Source: Streptomyces coacervatus (GTDB lineage Bacteria > Actinomycetota > Actinomycetes > Streptomycetales > Streptomycetaceae). From it: a stretch of DNA of 64,000 nucleotides. Under the pieces are notes generated by a model. The model saw only the letters and a list, made by a program, of their open reading frames with translations, was not told the origin of the DNA and did not search any database. Positions 15,775-27,210 of this stretch are shown here, one piece after another. Position numbers and translations under genes: made by a program. The first letter of the stretch is position 1. Each line of letters starts with the position of its first letter. The DNA lies in contig NZ_JARHTP010000005.1 in the NCBI RefSeq assembly GCF_029223485.1, positions 248,001-312,000 on the forward strand, read 5' to 3'.

Positions 15775-17048
15775 ACGGCGAACTCCTGGAACGCGACGGT
15801 CTTCTCGACCGGGTAGTACTCCGTGCCGAGCAGCTCTCGGATGATGCAGCTGTTGCGGTACGGGCCCATGCCGAGGTCGGGGCTGGTGATGCTGTGGGTG
15901 TGGACGCCGGCGTTCTGCAGGAAGACGCCCCGGCCGGTCACGTCGATCGCGTAGTTGCGGGCGACGTCGAAGTTGCCGTGCGAGTCGTAGCGCAGACGGC
16001 TCTTGACCGGGCTCAGGAACTCCGGCTCGGCGTATGTGTAGCCGGTGGCCAGGACCAGGCCCTGCGACTCGATCTCGTAGTCCTTCTCCTGCTCCTCCTG
16101 GCGGAAGGAGAGCGTGTACGTGCCGTGCTCGTGACGCGCGCTGTTCAGCGAGGAGTTGGTGAGCAGACGGGTCGGGACCGGGCCGCCCAGGTTCTTCTGG
16201 TAGAGCAGGTCGAAGATCTCGTTGATCAGGTCGCCGTCGATGCCCTTGAACAGGCCCTTCTGCTGGGCCGTGAGGCGGTAGCGGGTGGCCTCCGGGAGCT
16301 CGCGGTAGTAGTCGATGTACTCCGGGGAGGTCATCTCCAGCGTGAGCTTGGTGTATTCGAGGGGGAAGAAGCGCGGGGAGCGCGTCACCCAGTTCAGCCG
16401 GTAGCCGTGGACGTCGATCTCGCCGAGGAGGTCGTAGTAGATCTCGGCGGCGGACTGGCCGGAGCCGACGATCGTGATCGAGTCCTTCTTCTGCAGTTCC
16501 GCCTTGTTCTGCACATAGCGGGAGTTGTGGAAGAAGTCGCCGTCCAGGCCGTGCACGGCCGCCGGGTAGTGGGGCGAGGTGCCGGTGCCGAGGACGAGGT
16601 GGCGGGCGCGGTACACGTCACCGGCCTCGGTGCGTACGAGGTAGTGCCCGTCCTCGTACGTGACCTCGGCGACCGTCGTGCCGAAGCGGACGCCGGTCAG
16701 CTTGTTCGCGGCCCAGCGGCAGTAGTCGTCGTACTCGACGCGCAGGGGGTAGAAGTTCTCGCGGATGTAGAACGAGTACAGCCGGCCCTGGTCCTTCAGA
16801 TAGTTGAGGAAGGAGTACGGGGATGTCGGGTCGGCGAGTGTGACCAGGTCCGACATGAACGGGGTCTGGAGGTGGGCGCCGTCCAGGAACATGCCCGCGT
16901 GCCACTCGAAGTCCGGCTTCGACTCCAGGAAGACGCCGTCGAGTTCGTCGATCGGCTCGGTGAGGCAGGCCAGGCCGAGATTGAAGGGGCCGAGCCCGAT
17001 CCCCACGAAGTCATGGGTTCCGGTCGGGGTTTCAGGACGCGCGGTCAA
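15771..17048 (-). CDS. desB: DesB, cadaverine N-monooxygenase
   Basis: FAD/NADPH-dependent N-hydroxylating monooxygenase that turns cadaverine into N-hydroxycadaverine. It has 425 residues: FAD-binding [10 protein letters not shown] near residue 16, NADPH-binding GSGQSAAEI around residue 190, and the terminal ATGY motif ([12 protein letters not shown]). The start is an unusual TTG that overlaps the end of desA by 17 bases, with GGGAGAG four bases upstream; no ATG or GTG is available before the FAD motif. Confidence 0.94.
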   Translation of the reverse strand: MTARPETPTGTHDFVGIGLGPFNLGLACLTEPIDELDGVFLESKPDFEWHAGMFLDGAHLQTPFMSDLVTLADPTSPYSFLNYLKDQGRLYSFYIRENFYPLRVEYDDYCRWAANKLTGVRFGTTVAEVTYEDGHYLVRTEAGDVYRARHLVLGTGTSPHYPAAVHGLDGDFFHNSRYVQNKAELQKKDSITIVGSGQSAAEIYYDLLGEIDVHGYRLNWVTRSPRFFPLEYTKLTLEMTSPEYIDYYRELPEATRYRLTAQQKGLFKGIDGDLINEIFDLLYQKNLGGPVPTRLLTNSSLNSARHEHGTYTLSFRQEEQEKDYEIESQGLVLATGYTYAEPEFLSPVKSRLRYDSHGNFDVARNYAIDVTGRGVFLQNAGVHTHSITSPDLGMGPYRNSCIIRELLGTEYYPVEKTVAFQEFAV

Positions 17049-18498
17049 GGGACTCTCCCAGGTACTGCTCGGCGTGGCCGGCTATCAGGTCCAGGACGGC
17101 GGCGATGTCCTCGGTCGTCGTCTCGGGGTTGAGCAGGGTGAACTTCAGGTAGTGGCGGCCGCCCACCTTGGTGCCCGCGACCGCCGCGTCGCCGGAGGCG
17201 AACAGGGCCTTGCGGGCGTACAGGTTGGCGCGGTCGATCTCGGCCGGGTCGGTGACGGCGGCCGGGATGTGGCGGAAGACGAGGGTGGAGAGCGTCGGCT
17301 CGACCACGACGTCGAAGCGGGGGTCGGCGGCGAGCAGCTTCCAGCCTTCGACGGCCAGATCGCAGACCTCGTCGAAGAGCTGCCCGATACCGTCGGCGCC
17401 CATCGTGCGCAGCGTCATCCACAGCTTGAGGGCGTCGAAGCGGCGGGTGGTCTGCAGGGACTTGTCGACCTGGTTGGGGATGCGCTCGGTGACCATACGG
17501 CGCGGGTTCAGGTACTCCGCGTGGTAGGTGGCGTGGCGCAGGGTCGAGGCGTCCCGCACCAGCACGGCGGACGAACTCACCGGCTGGAAGAAGGACTTGT
17601 GGTAGTCGACGGTGACCGAGTCGGCGCGCTCGATGCCGTCGATACGGCCACGGTACTTGAGGGAGGCGAGCAGCCCGCAGCCGTACGCGGCGTCGACATG
17701 CATCCAGGTGCCGTACTGCGCGCACAGCTCGGCGATCTCCGGCAGCGGATCGATGGAGCCGAAGTCGGTGGTGCCCGCGGTGGCGACGACGGCCATCGGG
17801 ACCAGGCCGTCCTTCCTGCAGCGCTCCAGCTCGCGGGCGAGGGCGACGGTCTGCATCCGCTTGTCGTGGTCGACGGGGACGGAGACGACGGAGTCCTGGC
17901 CGAGGCCCAGCAGTTTCGCCGACTTCTTGACGCTGAAGTGGCTGACCTCGGAGGCGAAGATGCGCAGTCTGGCGAGGGAGGCCCCTTCTTCCCACCCTGC
18001 CCACCCTGGCTTGGCTTCTTCCCTCGCCAGCAGCAGCGCCTGGAGGTTGGACTGCGTCCCGCCGGAGGTGAACACGCCGTCCGCGGCCGGGCCGAGGCCG
18101 ATCCGCGCGGTCGTCCAGTCGATGAGCTTGCGCTCGATCAGGGTGCCGCCGGCCGACTGGTCCCAGGTGTCGAGGGAGGAGTTGACGGCGGACAGGACGG
18201 CCTCGCCGAGTACCGCCGGGATGACGACCGGGCAGTTGAGATGGGCGAGGTAGCGGGGGTGGTGGAAGTAGACCGCGTCGCGGAGGTACACGTCCTCCAG
18301 CTCGTCGAGCACGGCCGCGGTGTCGTGCAGCGGACGGTCCAGGTCGATCTGCTCGATGCGGGGAGCGAGGGCGTCGACCGTGACGCCGGTGAACGGGCGC
18401 TTGGTGGCGGCGAGTTTGGCCGCCACCCGCTCGACGCCTTCGGTCACGGAGCGGCGGTACTGCTCCGCGGTCGTGTCATTGAGCAGGTGCGAGCGCAT
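17032..18498 (-). CDS. desA: DesA, PLP-dependent lysine decarboxylase
   Basis: Group II PLP decarboxylase that makes cadaverine from lysine, the committed step to desferrioxamine. It has 488 residues, with the PLP lysine in VDYHKSFF and the family segments [15 protein letters not shown] and HVDAAYGCG. The ATG at 18498 is chosen over an in-frame start 14 codons upstream because GGAGG lies eight bases before it and the upstream option would run into the iron box. First gene of desABCD; the DmdR/IdeR-type iron box is 44 bases upstream of the start. Confidence 0.95.
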   Translation of the reverse strand: MRSHLLNDTTAEQYRRSVTEGVERVAAKLAATKRPFTGVTVDALAPRIEQIDLDRPLHDTAAVLDELEDVYLRDAVYFHHPRYLAHLNCPVVIPAVLGEAVLSAVNSSLDTWDQSAGGTLIERKLIDWTTARIGLGPAADGVFTSGGTQSNLQALLLAREEAKPGWAGWEEGASLARLRIFASEVSHFSVKKSAKLLGLGQDSVVSVPVDHDKRMQTVALARELERCRKDGLVPMAVVATAGTTDFGSIDPLPEIAELCAQYGTWMHVDAAYGCGLLASLKYRGRIDGIERADSVTVDYHKSFFQPVSSSAVLVRDASTLRHATYHAEYLNPRRMVTERIPNQVDKSLQTTRRFDALKLWMTLRTMGADGIGQLFDEVCDLAVEGWKLLAADPRFDVVVEPTLSTLVFRHIPAAVTDPAEIDRANLYARKALFASGDAAVAGTKVGGRHYLKFTLLNPETTTEDIAAVLDLIAGHAEQYLGESLDRAS

Positions 18499-18541
18499 GG
18501 GGCGGGTCCTCCGATGGGGGCTGCGACTTGAGGGCGGCAAC

Positions 18542-18560
18542 TTAGGTAAGGCTAACCTAA
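18542..18560. promoter_or_regulatory. Iron box (DmdR1/IdeR) of desABCD
   Basis: TTAGGTAAGGCTAACCTAA matches the 19-base iron box TTAGGTTAGGCTAACCTAA at 18 positions. Iron-loaded DmdR1 bound here would block desA transcription, so desferrioxamine is made only under iron limitation. Confidence 0.95.
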
Positions 18561-18653
18561 CTTGTGCTGGACCAGGGCAGCATCAGCCGTGACCGTGATC
18601 ACTCCGGTCCCAGTGGTGGCTGTTCGGCGTGGTGGGTGTGGTGGGTGTGGTGA

Positions 18654-19487
18654 CTACTCGGCGGCGCGCAGTTGTTCCTCGGTCATCCCCCGGCGCCAGT
18701 AGCCGACGAAGGTGACCCGCCGCCGGTCGATCCCGCGCTCCCCGACGAGGTGCCGGCGCAGCTGCTTCACGCTGCCGCTCTCGCCCGCGATCCAGGCGTA
18801 CGGGTGCTCGGCGGGCGGGAGTTGGGCGGTGCGGAGGGCGTCGAGGGCCATGGGGGACCCCTCGACGCCGTTCGCGTCCCGGACCAGCCAGGTGATCTCG
18901 GCGTCGGCCTCGGTCACCAGATCCTGGATGTCCCCGGCGTCGTGCACCTCCAGCCAGACCCGGGCGCGGGTGCCGGCCGGCAGCGACTCAAGGATCGCCG
19001 AGACGGCCGGAACAGCGGTCTCGTCCCCCCAGATCAGCGTCAGGTCGGTGTCCGCGGGCGGCCGGAACCGGATCGCCCGGTTGTCCGCGACCGCGGGCCC
19101 GAGCACCAGCACCCGGCTTCCCGCGCTCGCCCGGGCGGCCCACCGCGAGGCGGGACCGGCCGGGGTATGCAGCACGAAGTCGATATCGATCTCGTCCGGA
19201 TCGCGCCGCAGGGCTCGGAGCGTGTACGACCGCATCACCGCCCGTACACCGTCCGGAAGTTCACGCCAGGCCTGCCACCAGCCGTCACCGAGGTCGTACG
19301 GAACGGCGGGTTCGCTCTGCCCGGGCTGCGGCAGGAACAGCGACAGCGACTGGTCGCGTCCGTCGGAGAAGAAGTACTGCAGCTCCTCCCCGGCGAAGGT
19401 CACCCGGACCAGAGACGGCCCAAGCCGCCTCGTCCGCACGACCTGAAGGGAGAAGAAACGGAACGGGGCCGCAACGGCGGTGGTCAT
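18654..19487 (-). CDS. desF: Siderophore-interacting protein (ferric-siderophore reductase)
   Basis: A 277-residue SIP-family flavoprotein (FAD-binding ViuB-like domain, then SIP C-terminal domain) that reduces Fe(III) in imported ferrioxamine. The FAD motif RSYTLRAL and the C-terminal WIAGESGSVKQLRRHL are typical. It lies between desE and desA on the same strand. GGAG precedes the ATG by six bases. The gap to desE (117 bases) holds a family B repeat, so co-transcription with desE is likely but not certain. Confidence 0.88.
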   Translation of the reverse strand: MTTAVAAPFRFFSLQVVRTRRLGPSLVRVTFAGEELQYFFSDGRDQSLSLFLPQPGQSEPAVPYDLGDGWWQAWRELPDGVRAVMRSYTLRALRRDPDEIDIDFVLHTPAGPASRWAARASAGSRVLVLGPAVADNRAIRFRPPADTDLTLIWGDETAVPAVSAILESLPAGTRARVWLEVHDAGDIQDLVTEADAEITWLVRDANGVEGSPMALDALRTAQLPPAEHPYAWIAGESGSVKQLRRHLVGERGIDRRRVTFVGYWRRGMTEEQLRAAE

Positions 19488-19540
19488 ATGGGCTCCTGAG
19501 TCATCGTCAGGTTGTAAGCGGGGGGAGGTGCACCAGGCCT

Positions 19541-19584
19541 AAGGGGCGCGGGGAACTGCGCGACCAGCCACATCGGACCCGCAG
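19541..19584. repeat. Repeat family B, inverted copy
   Basis: The minus strand reads GCGCAGTTCCCCGCGCCCCT. The outer flank (GACCAGCCACA...CGGACCCGCAG) also matches the copy at 56904-56946, so the full unit is longer than the 27-base core. It sits between desE and desF. Confidence 0.8.
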
Positions 19585-19604
19585 CTACCCACGGCCCCAA
19601 ACGC

Positions 19605-20651
19605 TCAGCTGACCTTCTGCGCCTTCTCAAGCGCCTCGGCCAAACTCACCAGCAGCGGCACGCACTTGTCGTAGGACAGGATCGGTTCGGGCGAGCGCGA
19701 GATGACCTGCCCGGCCTTGACCGCGGGCAGCTTCTTCCAGGTGGCCTTGGTGATGTCGGCCGGCTGGATCGTCGAGGACCGGTCGTCCATCATGATGATG
19801 TCCGCCGCGTACTTGTCGACGTTCTCCCAGCTGAGCGACTCGAACCAGCCGCCGCCCTTGGCCTTCGCCTTCTCCGGGGGCTCGACGAAGTTCACGCCGA
19901 GCGCCTTGAAGTACTCCAGGTCGATCGAGAGGTTCGTGCCGGAGACATAGAAGAGCGCGTCGCTCGCGGAACCGGCCATCACCTTGATGTCGGGCTTGGC
20001 CTTCGCGGCCTTGCGCAGCCGGGCGGCGGCCGCCTCGAACTTCTTCTTCGACTCGGTGACCTTGGCCGCCGTCATGTCCGCGCCGAGCGACTGGGCGAGC
20101 GCCCACATGCGCTGCAGCGGCTCGGTCAGCTGGCGGTCGTAGACGGAGATGCCGACGCTGGGAGCCAGCTTGGCGATCTTGTCCTTGGAGGCCTCGGGGA
20201 CGTACCAGAGCGTGCCGGCGTCGTCGAACATGGTGGTGATGAGCACGTCGGGCGCGAGGGCCGCGTACTTCTCGACGTTGAACTGGTCCCAGACGTTGCC
20301 GAGGACGGTGACCTTGCTGATGTCCATGTCGCCGGCCTGGACGTCGGGCTTGCCGTCGGTGGTCCTGGTCGGGCCGAACACGCCCTTGACGCTGATGCCG
20401 TAGTCGTGGAGCGCGGCGGCGACGCCGGTGAACGCGACGATGTTCGCGGGTACCGCGTCGAGCTTCACCGTTGTGCCGCGGTCGTCCTTGAAGGACCAGG
20501 GGCCGGACTTGGCGGCGGTCGTGCCGTCGCCGGAGCCCCCGCTTTTCGCGTCGTCGTCCCCGCAGGCCGCGAGCACGGCCCCGAGGCCGAGGGCGCCGCC
20601 CGCGGCGAGGATGCCGCGTCGGGTGAGGTGGGTGGCTCTGGCGTTGGACAT
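19605..20651 (-). CDS. desE: DesE, ferrioxamine-binding lipoprotein
   Basis: Periplasmic-binding-type receptor (TroA/FecB class III) that captures ferrioxamines B and E for an ABC importer. It has 348 residues. The N-terminus has a twin-arginine TRRGILAAGG and a lipobox ending at Cys30 (GAVLAACGDD), so Tat-exported lipoprotein is likely. The fold has the expected long central helix (MRALAQSLGADM-like segment). An iron box lies 50 bases upstream. Confidence 0.93.
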   Translation of the reverse strand: MSNARATHLTRRGILAAGGALGLGAVLAACGDDDAKSGGSGDGTTAAKSGPWSFKDDRGTTVKLDAVPANIVAFTGVAAALHDYGISVKGVFGPTRTTDGKPDVQAGDMDISKVTVLGNVWDQFNVEKYAALAPDVLITTMFDDAGTLWYVPEASKDKIAKLAPSVGISVYDRQLTEPLQRMWALAQSLGADMTAAKVTESKKKFEAAAARLRKAAKAKPDIKVMAGSASDALFYVSGTNLSIDLEYFKALGVNFVEPPEKAKAKGGGWFESLSWENVDKYAADIIMMDDRSSTIQPADITKATWKKLPAVKAGQVISRSPEPILSYDKCVPLLVSLAEALEKAQKVS

Positions 20652-20700
20652 GCGTGGCTGCTTTCGAACGGGGCGAAACGCCCGCCGGACAGGTTCGAAG

Positions 20701-20719
20701 GTAGGTTAGCCTAACCTCA
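20701..20719. promoter_or_regulatory. Iron box (DmdR1/IdeR) of desE
   Basis: On the minus strand TGAGGTTAGGCTAACCTAC matches the 19-base iron box at 17 positions, with the whole central GGTTAGGCTAACC intact. It places desE, and perhaps desF, in the same iron regulon as desABCD. Confidence 0.93.
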
Positions 20720-20770
20720 CTCGAAGTCCAGAGGGGCGGGCGTTCCGGGCCCGAACCTGTGAGCAGCCTG

Positions 20771-21931
20771 TCAGCCGACCAACCCCAACTCCCTTGCAAT
20801 CAGCATCCGTTGGACCTCGCTGGTGCCCTCGCCGATCTCCAGGATCTTGGAGTCGCGCCACATACGGGCCACCGGGTACTCGTTCATGAATCCGTAGCCG
20901 CCGTGGATCTGTGTGGCGTCGCGCGCATTGTCGACGGCGATGGTGGAGGAGTGCAGCTTGGCGAGCGCGGCCTCCTTCTTGAAGGGGGCGCCGCTCACCA
21001 GGCGGGCGGCCGCGTCCCGCCAGGCCAGGCGGGCCGTGTGGGCCTTCATCTCCATGTCGGCGATCTTGAACTGGATGGCCTGGTTGGCGCCGATCGGGCG
21101 GCCGAAGGCGTGCCGCTCCTTGGCGTACTTCACCGACTCGTCCACGCAGCCCTGAGCAAGTCCCGTCGCGAGCGCCGCGATGGCGATCCGGCCCTCGTCG
21201 AGGATGCGCAGGAACTGGGCGTAGCCGCGGCCCTTTTCGCCCAGCAGGTTGGCGGCCGGGACCCGGACGTCCGAGAAGGACAGCTCACGGGTGTCCGAGG
21301 CATTCCAGCCGACCTTCGAGTACGGGGCCGCCACCGTGAAGCCCGGAGTCCCGGACGGGACGATGATCGACGAGATCAGCGGCTTGCCGTCCGGCTTGCG
21401 GCCGGTGACCGCCGTCACCGTCACCAACCCCGTGATGTCCGTGCCCGAGTTGGTGATGAAGCACTTGGTGCCGTTGATCACCCATTCGTCCGTCGCCTCG
21501 TCGAGACGGGCCGTCGTACGGGTGGCCCCGGCGTCGCTGCCGCCGTCCGGCTCGGTCAGACCGAAGGCGCCGAGGATCTCGCCGGAGCACAGGCGGGGCA
21601 GCCACTCCTGCTTCTGGGCGTCGGTGCCGAAAAGGTGGATCGGCATGGCGCCCAGGGAGACGCCGGCTTCGAGGGTGATGGCCACGGACGAGTCCACACG
21701 GGCCAGTTCCTCCAGGGCCACGCCCAGCGCCAGATAGTCGCCGCCCATGCCGCCGTACTCCTCGGGGAACGGCAGCCCGAACAGGCCCATACGGCCCATC
21801 TCGCGGACGATCTCGTACGGGAACTCGTGGTGCTCGTAGAACTCGCCGATCTTGGGCGCCACGACGTCGTGTGCGAACTCCTCGACGGTGCGGCGGAGTT
21901 CCTCCAGCTCGGGTGAGAGTCGGTAGTCCAT
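20771..21931 (-). CDS. acdH: Acyl-CoA dehydrogenase (AcdH-like, branched-chain)
   Basis: FAD-dependent acyl-CoA dehydrogenase of 386 residues with FGLTEPDGGSDAG and the C-terminal signature IHGGYGFMNEYPVARMWRD plus IGEGTSEVQ. As last gene of an operon with methylcrotonyl-CoA carboxylase and HMG-CoA lyase, it probably acts as isovaleryl-CoA or related branched-chain acyl-CoA dehydrogenase in leucine breakdown. Seven bases separate it from the HMG-CoA lyase gene. The exact acyl specificity cannot be read from sequence. Confidence 0.9.
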   Translation of the reverse strand: MDYRLSPELEELRRTVEEFAHDVVAPKIGEFYEHHEFPYEIVREMGRMGLFGLPFPEEYGGMGGDYLALGVALEELARVDSSVAITLEAGVSLGAMPIHLFGTDAQKQEWLPRLCSGEILGAFGLTEPDGGSDAGATRTTARLDEATDEWVINGTKCFITNSGTDITGLVTVTAVTGRKPDGKPLISSIIVPSGTPGFTVAAPYSKVGWNASDTRELSFSDVRVPAANLLGEKGRGYAQFLRILDEGRIAIAALATGLAQGCVDESVKYAKERHAFGRPIGANQAIQFKIADMEMKAHTARLAWRDAAARLVSGAPFKKEAALAKLHSSTIAVDNARDATQIHGGYGFMNEYPVARMWRDSKILEIGEGTSEVQRMLIARELGLVG

Positions 21932-21938
21932 GCTGTGA

Positions 21939-22862
21939 TCACTGCTCCTGGTGGGAGAGGGCCCGGACGGTGCGGGACGGGCTGGGTCGGCCCAGTTGTT
22001 CGGCCATCCACGCGCTGGTGGCGACGAGACGGCCGAGGTCGACTCCGGTGTCGATGCCGAGACCCTGAAGCATCCACACGAGGTCTTCGGTGGCGAGATT
22101 GCCGGTGGCGGACTTGGCGTACGGGCAGCCGCCGAGGCCGCCGGCGGAGGCGTCGACGGTCGTGACGCCGTGCTGGAGGGCGGCCAGGGTGTTGGCTAGG
22201 GCCTGGCCGTACGTGTCGTGGAAGTGCACGCCCACCTTCTCCACGGGGACGTCCAGTTCGGTCAGCAGGGCTGTCACATGACCCGGCGTCGCCACCCCGA
22301 TCGTGTCGCCGAGGCTCAGCTCGTCGCACCCCATGTCCAGCAGCGCCCGGCACACCCGCACCACCTGCGGGACCGGGACCGCGCCCTCCCACGGGTCGCC
22401 GAAGCACATCGAGAGATAGCCGCGGACATGGACCCTCCGGGCCTTGGCGCGCGCCACCACCGGCTCGAACATCGCCAGCGCCTCGTCCATCGTGCGGTTG
22501 AGGTTGGCCTTGGCGAAGGACTCGGTGGCACTGGCGAAGACGGCGACACGGGAGGCGCCCAGAGCGAGGGCACGGTCCAATCCGCGTTCGTTCGGCACGA
22601 GCACCGGCAGATCCACCGGCAACTCGGCGACCTGCGGGAACAGCCGCTCCGCATCGGCGAGTTGGGGCACCCACTTCGGGTGTACGAAGCTCGTCGCCTC
22701 GATCGTCGTCAGACCAGCGTCGGCCAGCCGGCGCACGAACTCCGCCTTGATCTCGGTCGGTACGGTCGTCTTCTCGTTCTGGAGTCCGTCCCGTGCGCCG
22801 ACCTCGTGGATGCGGACGCGGGCGGGCAGACCGGCAGCCGGTACGACCATGGGCAGCGTCAT
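21939..22862 (-). CDS. Hydroxymethylglutaryl-CoA lyase
   Basis: Cleaves HMG-CoA to acetoacetate and acetyl-CoA, the last step of leucine catabolism. The 307-residue TIM barrel has the catalytic GARDGLQNE, the metal-binding pair in HFHDTYGQA, and the Cys-containing [15 protein letters not shown] signature. The start overlaps the carboxylase alpha-subunit stop by 4 bases. Confidence 0.93.
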   Translation of the reverse strand: MTLPMVVPAAGLPARVRIHEVGARDGLQNEKTTVPTEIKAEFVRRLADAGLTTIEATSFVHPKWVPQLADAERLFPQVAELPVDLPVLVPNERGLDRALALGASRVAVFASATESFAKANLNRTMDEALAMFEPVVARAKARRVHVRGYLSMCFGDPWEGAVPVPQVVRVCRALLDMGCDELSLGDTIGVATPGHVTALLTELDVPVEKVGVHFHDTYGQALANTLAALQHGVTTVDASAGGLGGCPYAKSATGNLATEDLVWMLQGLGIDTGVDLGRLVATSAWMAEQLGRPSPSRTVRALSHQEQ

Positions 22863-24781
22863 TTCTCCTCCACGGAGTTGTCCACCGGGGTGATGACCGC
22901 GAGCACCTGGTCCATGGCGACCGTCGCGCCCGGCGTGACGTCCAGCTCGGCGACCGTGCCCGCGTGCGGGGCGGAGATGACGTGCTCCATCTTCATCGCC
23001 TCGACGACCAGCAGACTCTGACCGGCACTCACCTCGTCGCCGACGGCGACCTTCACGACCGTGACCGTCCCGGGCATGGGCGCCGTGAGCGAGTCGGCGC
23101 CCCCATGCCGCGCACCCGTCAGGGACGCGGCGACCGGGTCGTGGTCGCGCACGTGCCAGGCGTCGCCGTCACGGCCGATCCAGTCGGCGGCGCGGTGGAA
23201 GGTGTGGCGGACGCCGTCGAGAGTGACCGCCACGGTGTCGTCGGTGACGGTGTGGGTGCCGCGCGGCACGTACTCCACGGGGTCCTGCACCCGCAGCTGG
23301 AACCCGACCGTCTTGGGGACACCTCCCAGCCGCCAGCCACTCGGCACCGAGAACGGATCGGTCCACCCCGCACCCGTCGGCCGCAGCGCCTCCAGCCGTA
23401 CGGCCGCCGCCGCCTCGTACACCTCCTCGGGGACGTCGGCCGACACCAGCGAGTCGACCTCGCGCTCCACCAGCCCGGTGTCCAACTCGCCCGCCACCAC
23501 CGCCGGATGGGCCAGCAGCCTGCGCAGGAACCCGGCGTTGGTCGGCACGCCCAGCGTCACCGTCGCCGCGAGGGCGGCCCGCAGCTTCCTGATCGCCGTC
23601 GCCCGGTCCGGCCCGTACGCGATCAGCTTGGACAGCATCGGGTCGTACAGCGAGCCGACCTCCGTGCCCTCGCTGAGCCCGGAGTCCGTACGGATGCCCT
23701 CGCCCTGGGGTTCGTGGAGCCGGAGCACCGTGCCGCCGGACGGGAGGAACCCGCGCGCGGGATCTTCGGCGCAGACACGGGCCTCGACCGCATGCCCGGT
23801 GAGTGTGATGTCGTCCTGCTCGAACGGCAGTTGCTCGCCCGCAGCCACCCGCAGCTGCCACTCCACCAGGTCCAGCCCGGTGATCAGCTCGGTGACCGGG
23901 TGCTCCACCTGCAGCCGGGTGTTCATCTCCATGAAGTAGTACGACGACGGGTCCCCGCCCGGCACGATGAACTCCACGGTGCCCGCGCCCTGATACCCGC
24001 ACGAGCGGGCTGCCTGCACCGCCGCCTCGCCCATCGCGGCCCGGGTCTTCTCGTCGAGGAGCACGCTGGGCGCCTCCTCGATGATCTTCTGGTGCCGGCG
24101 TTGCAGCGAGCATTCGCGCTCGCCCAGGTGCACCACGTTCCCGTGGCCGTCCGCCAGGACCTGGATCTCGATGTGCCGGGGCCGGTCCACCCACCGTTCG
24201 ACGAGGAGCGTGTCATCGCCGAAGGAGGCGCGGGCCTCACGGCGGGCGGCGGCGATCTCCTCGTCCAGCACGGCCAGGTCCCGTACGAGTCGCATGCCCT
24301 TGCCGCCGCCGCCCGCCGACGGCTTGAGCAGTACCGGTGCCCCCAACTCGCGGGCGGCCTCGGCCAGTTCGGGGTCGCGCCCACCGGGCACGACCGGCAC
24401 CCCGGCCGCCTTCACCGTCTCCTTGGCGCGGATCTTGTCGCCCATGAGCGAGATGGCATCCGCGGGAGGCCCGATGAAGACCAGCCCGGCGTCGGCGCAG
24501 GCGCGCGCGAAGGACGCGTTCTCCGCGAGGAATCCGTATCCGGGGTGCACGGCCTGCGCACCCGTGCGCGCCGCCGCCTCCAGCAGCCGCTCCACCGACA
24601 GATAGCTCTCGGCCGCCGACGCCGGACCGATCCGTACCGCCGTGTCGGCCTCCCGGACGTGCCGCGCATCGGCGTCGGCGTCGGAGAAGACGGCCACCGA
24701 GCGCACGCCCAGCGAGCGGAGCGTACGGATCACGCGGACGGCGATCTCGCCCCGGTTGGCCACGAGCACTGTGTCGAACAT
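22859..24781 (-). CDS. Biotin carboxylase/carrier alpha subunit (methylcrotonyl-CoA carboxylase)
   Basis: A 640-residue fused biotin carboxylase and biotin carrier protein. The N-terminal carboxylase domain ([17 protein letters not shown]-grasp [22 protein letters not shown]) is followed by a linker and the biotinyl domain with the modified lysine in VEAMKMEH. Paired with the beta subunit directly upstream and HMG-CoA lyase downstream, methylcrotonyl-CoA is the likely substrate. The ATG is preferred over a GTG five codons earlier because AGGAGGG sits five bases before it. Confidence 0.9.
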   Translation of the reverse strand: MFDTVLVANRGEIAVRVIRTLRSLGVRSVAVFSDADADARHVREADTAVRIGPASAAESYLSVERLLEAAARTGAQAVHPGYGFLAENASFARACADAGLVFIGPPADAISLMGDKIRAKETVKAAGVPVVPGGRDPELAEAARELGAPVLLKPSAGGGGKGMRLVRDLAVLDEEIAAARREARASFGDDTLLVERWVDRPRHIEIQVLADGHGNVVHLGERECSLQRRHQKIIEEAPSVLLDEKTRAAMGEAAVQAARSCGYQGAGTVEFIVPGGDPSSYYFMEMNTRLQVEHPVTELITGLDLVEWQLRVAAGEQLPFEQDDITLTGHAVEARVCAEDPARGFLPSGGTVLRLHEPQGEGIRTDSGLSEGTEVGSLYDPMLSKLIAYGPDRATAIRKLRAALAATVTLGVPTNAGFLRRLLAHPAVVAGELDTGLVEREVDSLVSADVPEEVYEAAAAVRLEALRPTGAGWTDPFSVPSGWRLGGVPKTVGFQLRVQDPVEYVPRGTHTVTDDTVAVTLDGVRHTFHRAADWIGRDGDAWHVRDHDPVAASLTGARHGGADSLTAPMPGTVTVVKVAVGDEVSAGQSLLVVEAMKMEHVISAPHAGTVAELDVTPGATVAMDQVLAVITPVDNSVEEK

Positions 24782-24792
24782 GGGTTCCCTCC

Positions 24793-26409
<1,617 letters not shown>

Positions 26410-26438
26410 CCTGCGGTCCCCTCACCCAGTGGTCGACT

Positions 26439-26454
26439 GTTAATGAGCGTTAAC
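26439..26454. promoter_or_regulatory. TetR operator, site 1 (leucine operon side)
   Basis: GTTAATGAGCGTTAAC is an imperfect 16-base palindrome, 30 bases before the beta-subunit ATG. It matches the pattern GTTAAyGAnCGyTAAC shared with site 2, 28 bases away. Confidence 0.8.
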
Positions 26455-26466
26455 CATTTCCTTCAG

Positions 26467-26482
26467 GTTAACGACCGCTAAC
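26467..26482. promoter_or_regulatory. TetR operator, site 2 (regulator side)
   Basis: GTTAACGACCGCTAAC, 22 bases before the TetR start, is the second copy of the motif. Two sites in a 95-base divergent region suggest that one regulator controls both directions. Confidence 0.8.
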
Positions 26483-26504
26483 CTCCCTGTCTAGAATTGC
26501 TTCC

Positions 26505-27101
26505 ATGGCCACCAGAACCGACGCCCCCAGCCGCCGCGAGCAGATCCTCAAGGAGGCCGCACGGCTGTTCGCCGAGCGCGGTTTCCACGGGGTCGGAGTC
26601 GACGAGATAGGTGCCGCGGTCGGCATCAGCGGCCCGGGTCTCTACCGCCACTTCGCGGGCAAGGACGCGATGCTCGCGGAGCTTCTGGTGGGCATCAGCG
26701 GTCAGCTGCTGACCGGCGCCAAGCGGCGTCTGGCGGAGGCGGACGGGGGTGCGGCGGAGGCGGTCCTCGACTCGCTCATCGAGGGGCACATCGACTTCGC
26801 GCTCGACGACCGCCCTCTGATCACCCTGCACGACCGTGAGCTGGACCGCCTCCGGGACAGCGACCGCAAGCTCGTACGGCAGCTGCAGCGGCAGTATGTC
26901 GAGCTGTGGGTGGAGAGCCTGCGCGAGGTCTACCCGGGCCTGGCGGAACCCGCCGCCCGGTCCGCCGTGCACTCCGTCTTCGGGCTCCTGAACTCGACCC
27001 CGCACCTGGGCCGCCCCGGCTCGCTGCCGGGGCGCGGGGCGACGGCGGAGCTGCTGCACCGGATGGCGCGGGGGGCGTTCGCGGCGGCCGGGGCGGAGTG
27101 A
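26505..27101 (+). CDS. TetR-family regulator of the leucine-catabolic operon
   Basis: A 198-residue TetR protein with a helix-turn-helix in RREQILKEAARLFAERGFHG...VGISGPGLYRHFAGKD (residues about 10-50) and an all-helical ligand domain. It is divergent from the carboxylase operon with two 16-base operators between the start codons, so repression of that operon and of itself, relieved by an acyl-CoA intermediate, is the simplest model. The ligand is not deducible. Confidence 0.88.
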   Translation: MATRTDAPSRREQILKEAARLFAERGFHGVGVDEIGAAVGISGPGLYRHFAGKDAMLAELLVGISGQLLTGAKRRLAEADGGAAEAVLDSLIEGHIDFALDDRPLITLHDRELDRLRDSDRKLVRQLQRQYVELWVESLREVYPGLAEPAARSAVHSVFGLLNSTPHLGRPGSLPGRGATAELLHRMARGAFAAAGAE

Positions 27102-27210
27102 CGAGCGTTACGGGTTCAACTATGGACGCCTCTCCCTACCCGCCGGTACCTTTGATGTTCTGAGCAAGCGCTTAGACATGCAGTCAGGTAGCCAAGCGAA
27201 GGAGGCGGCG

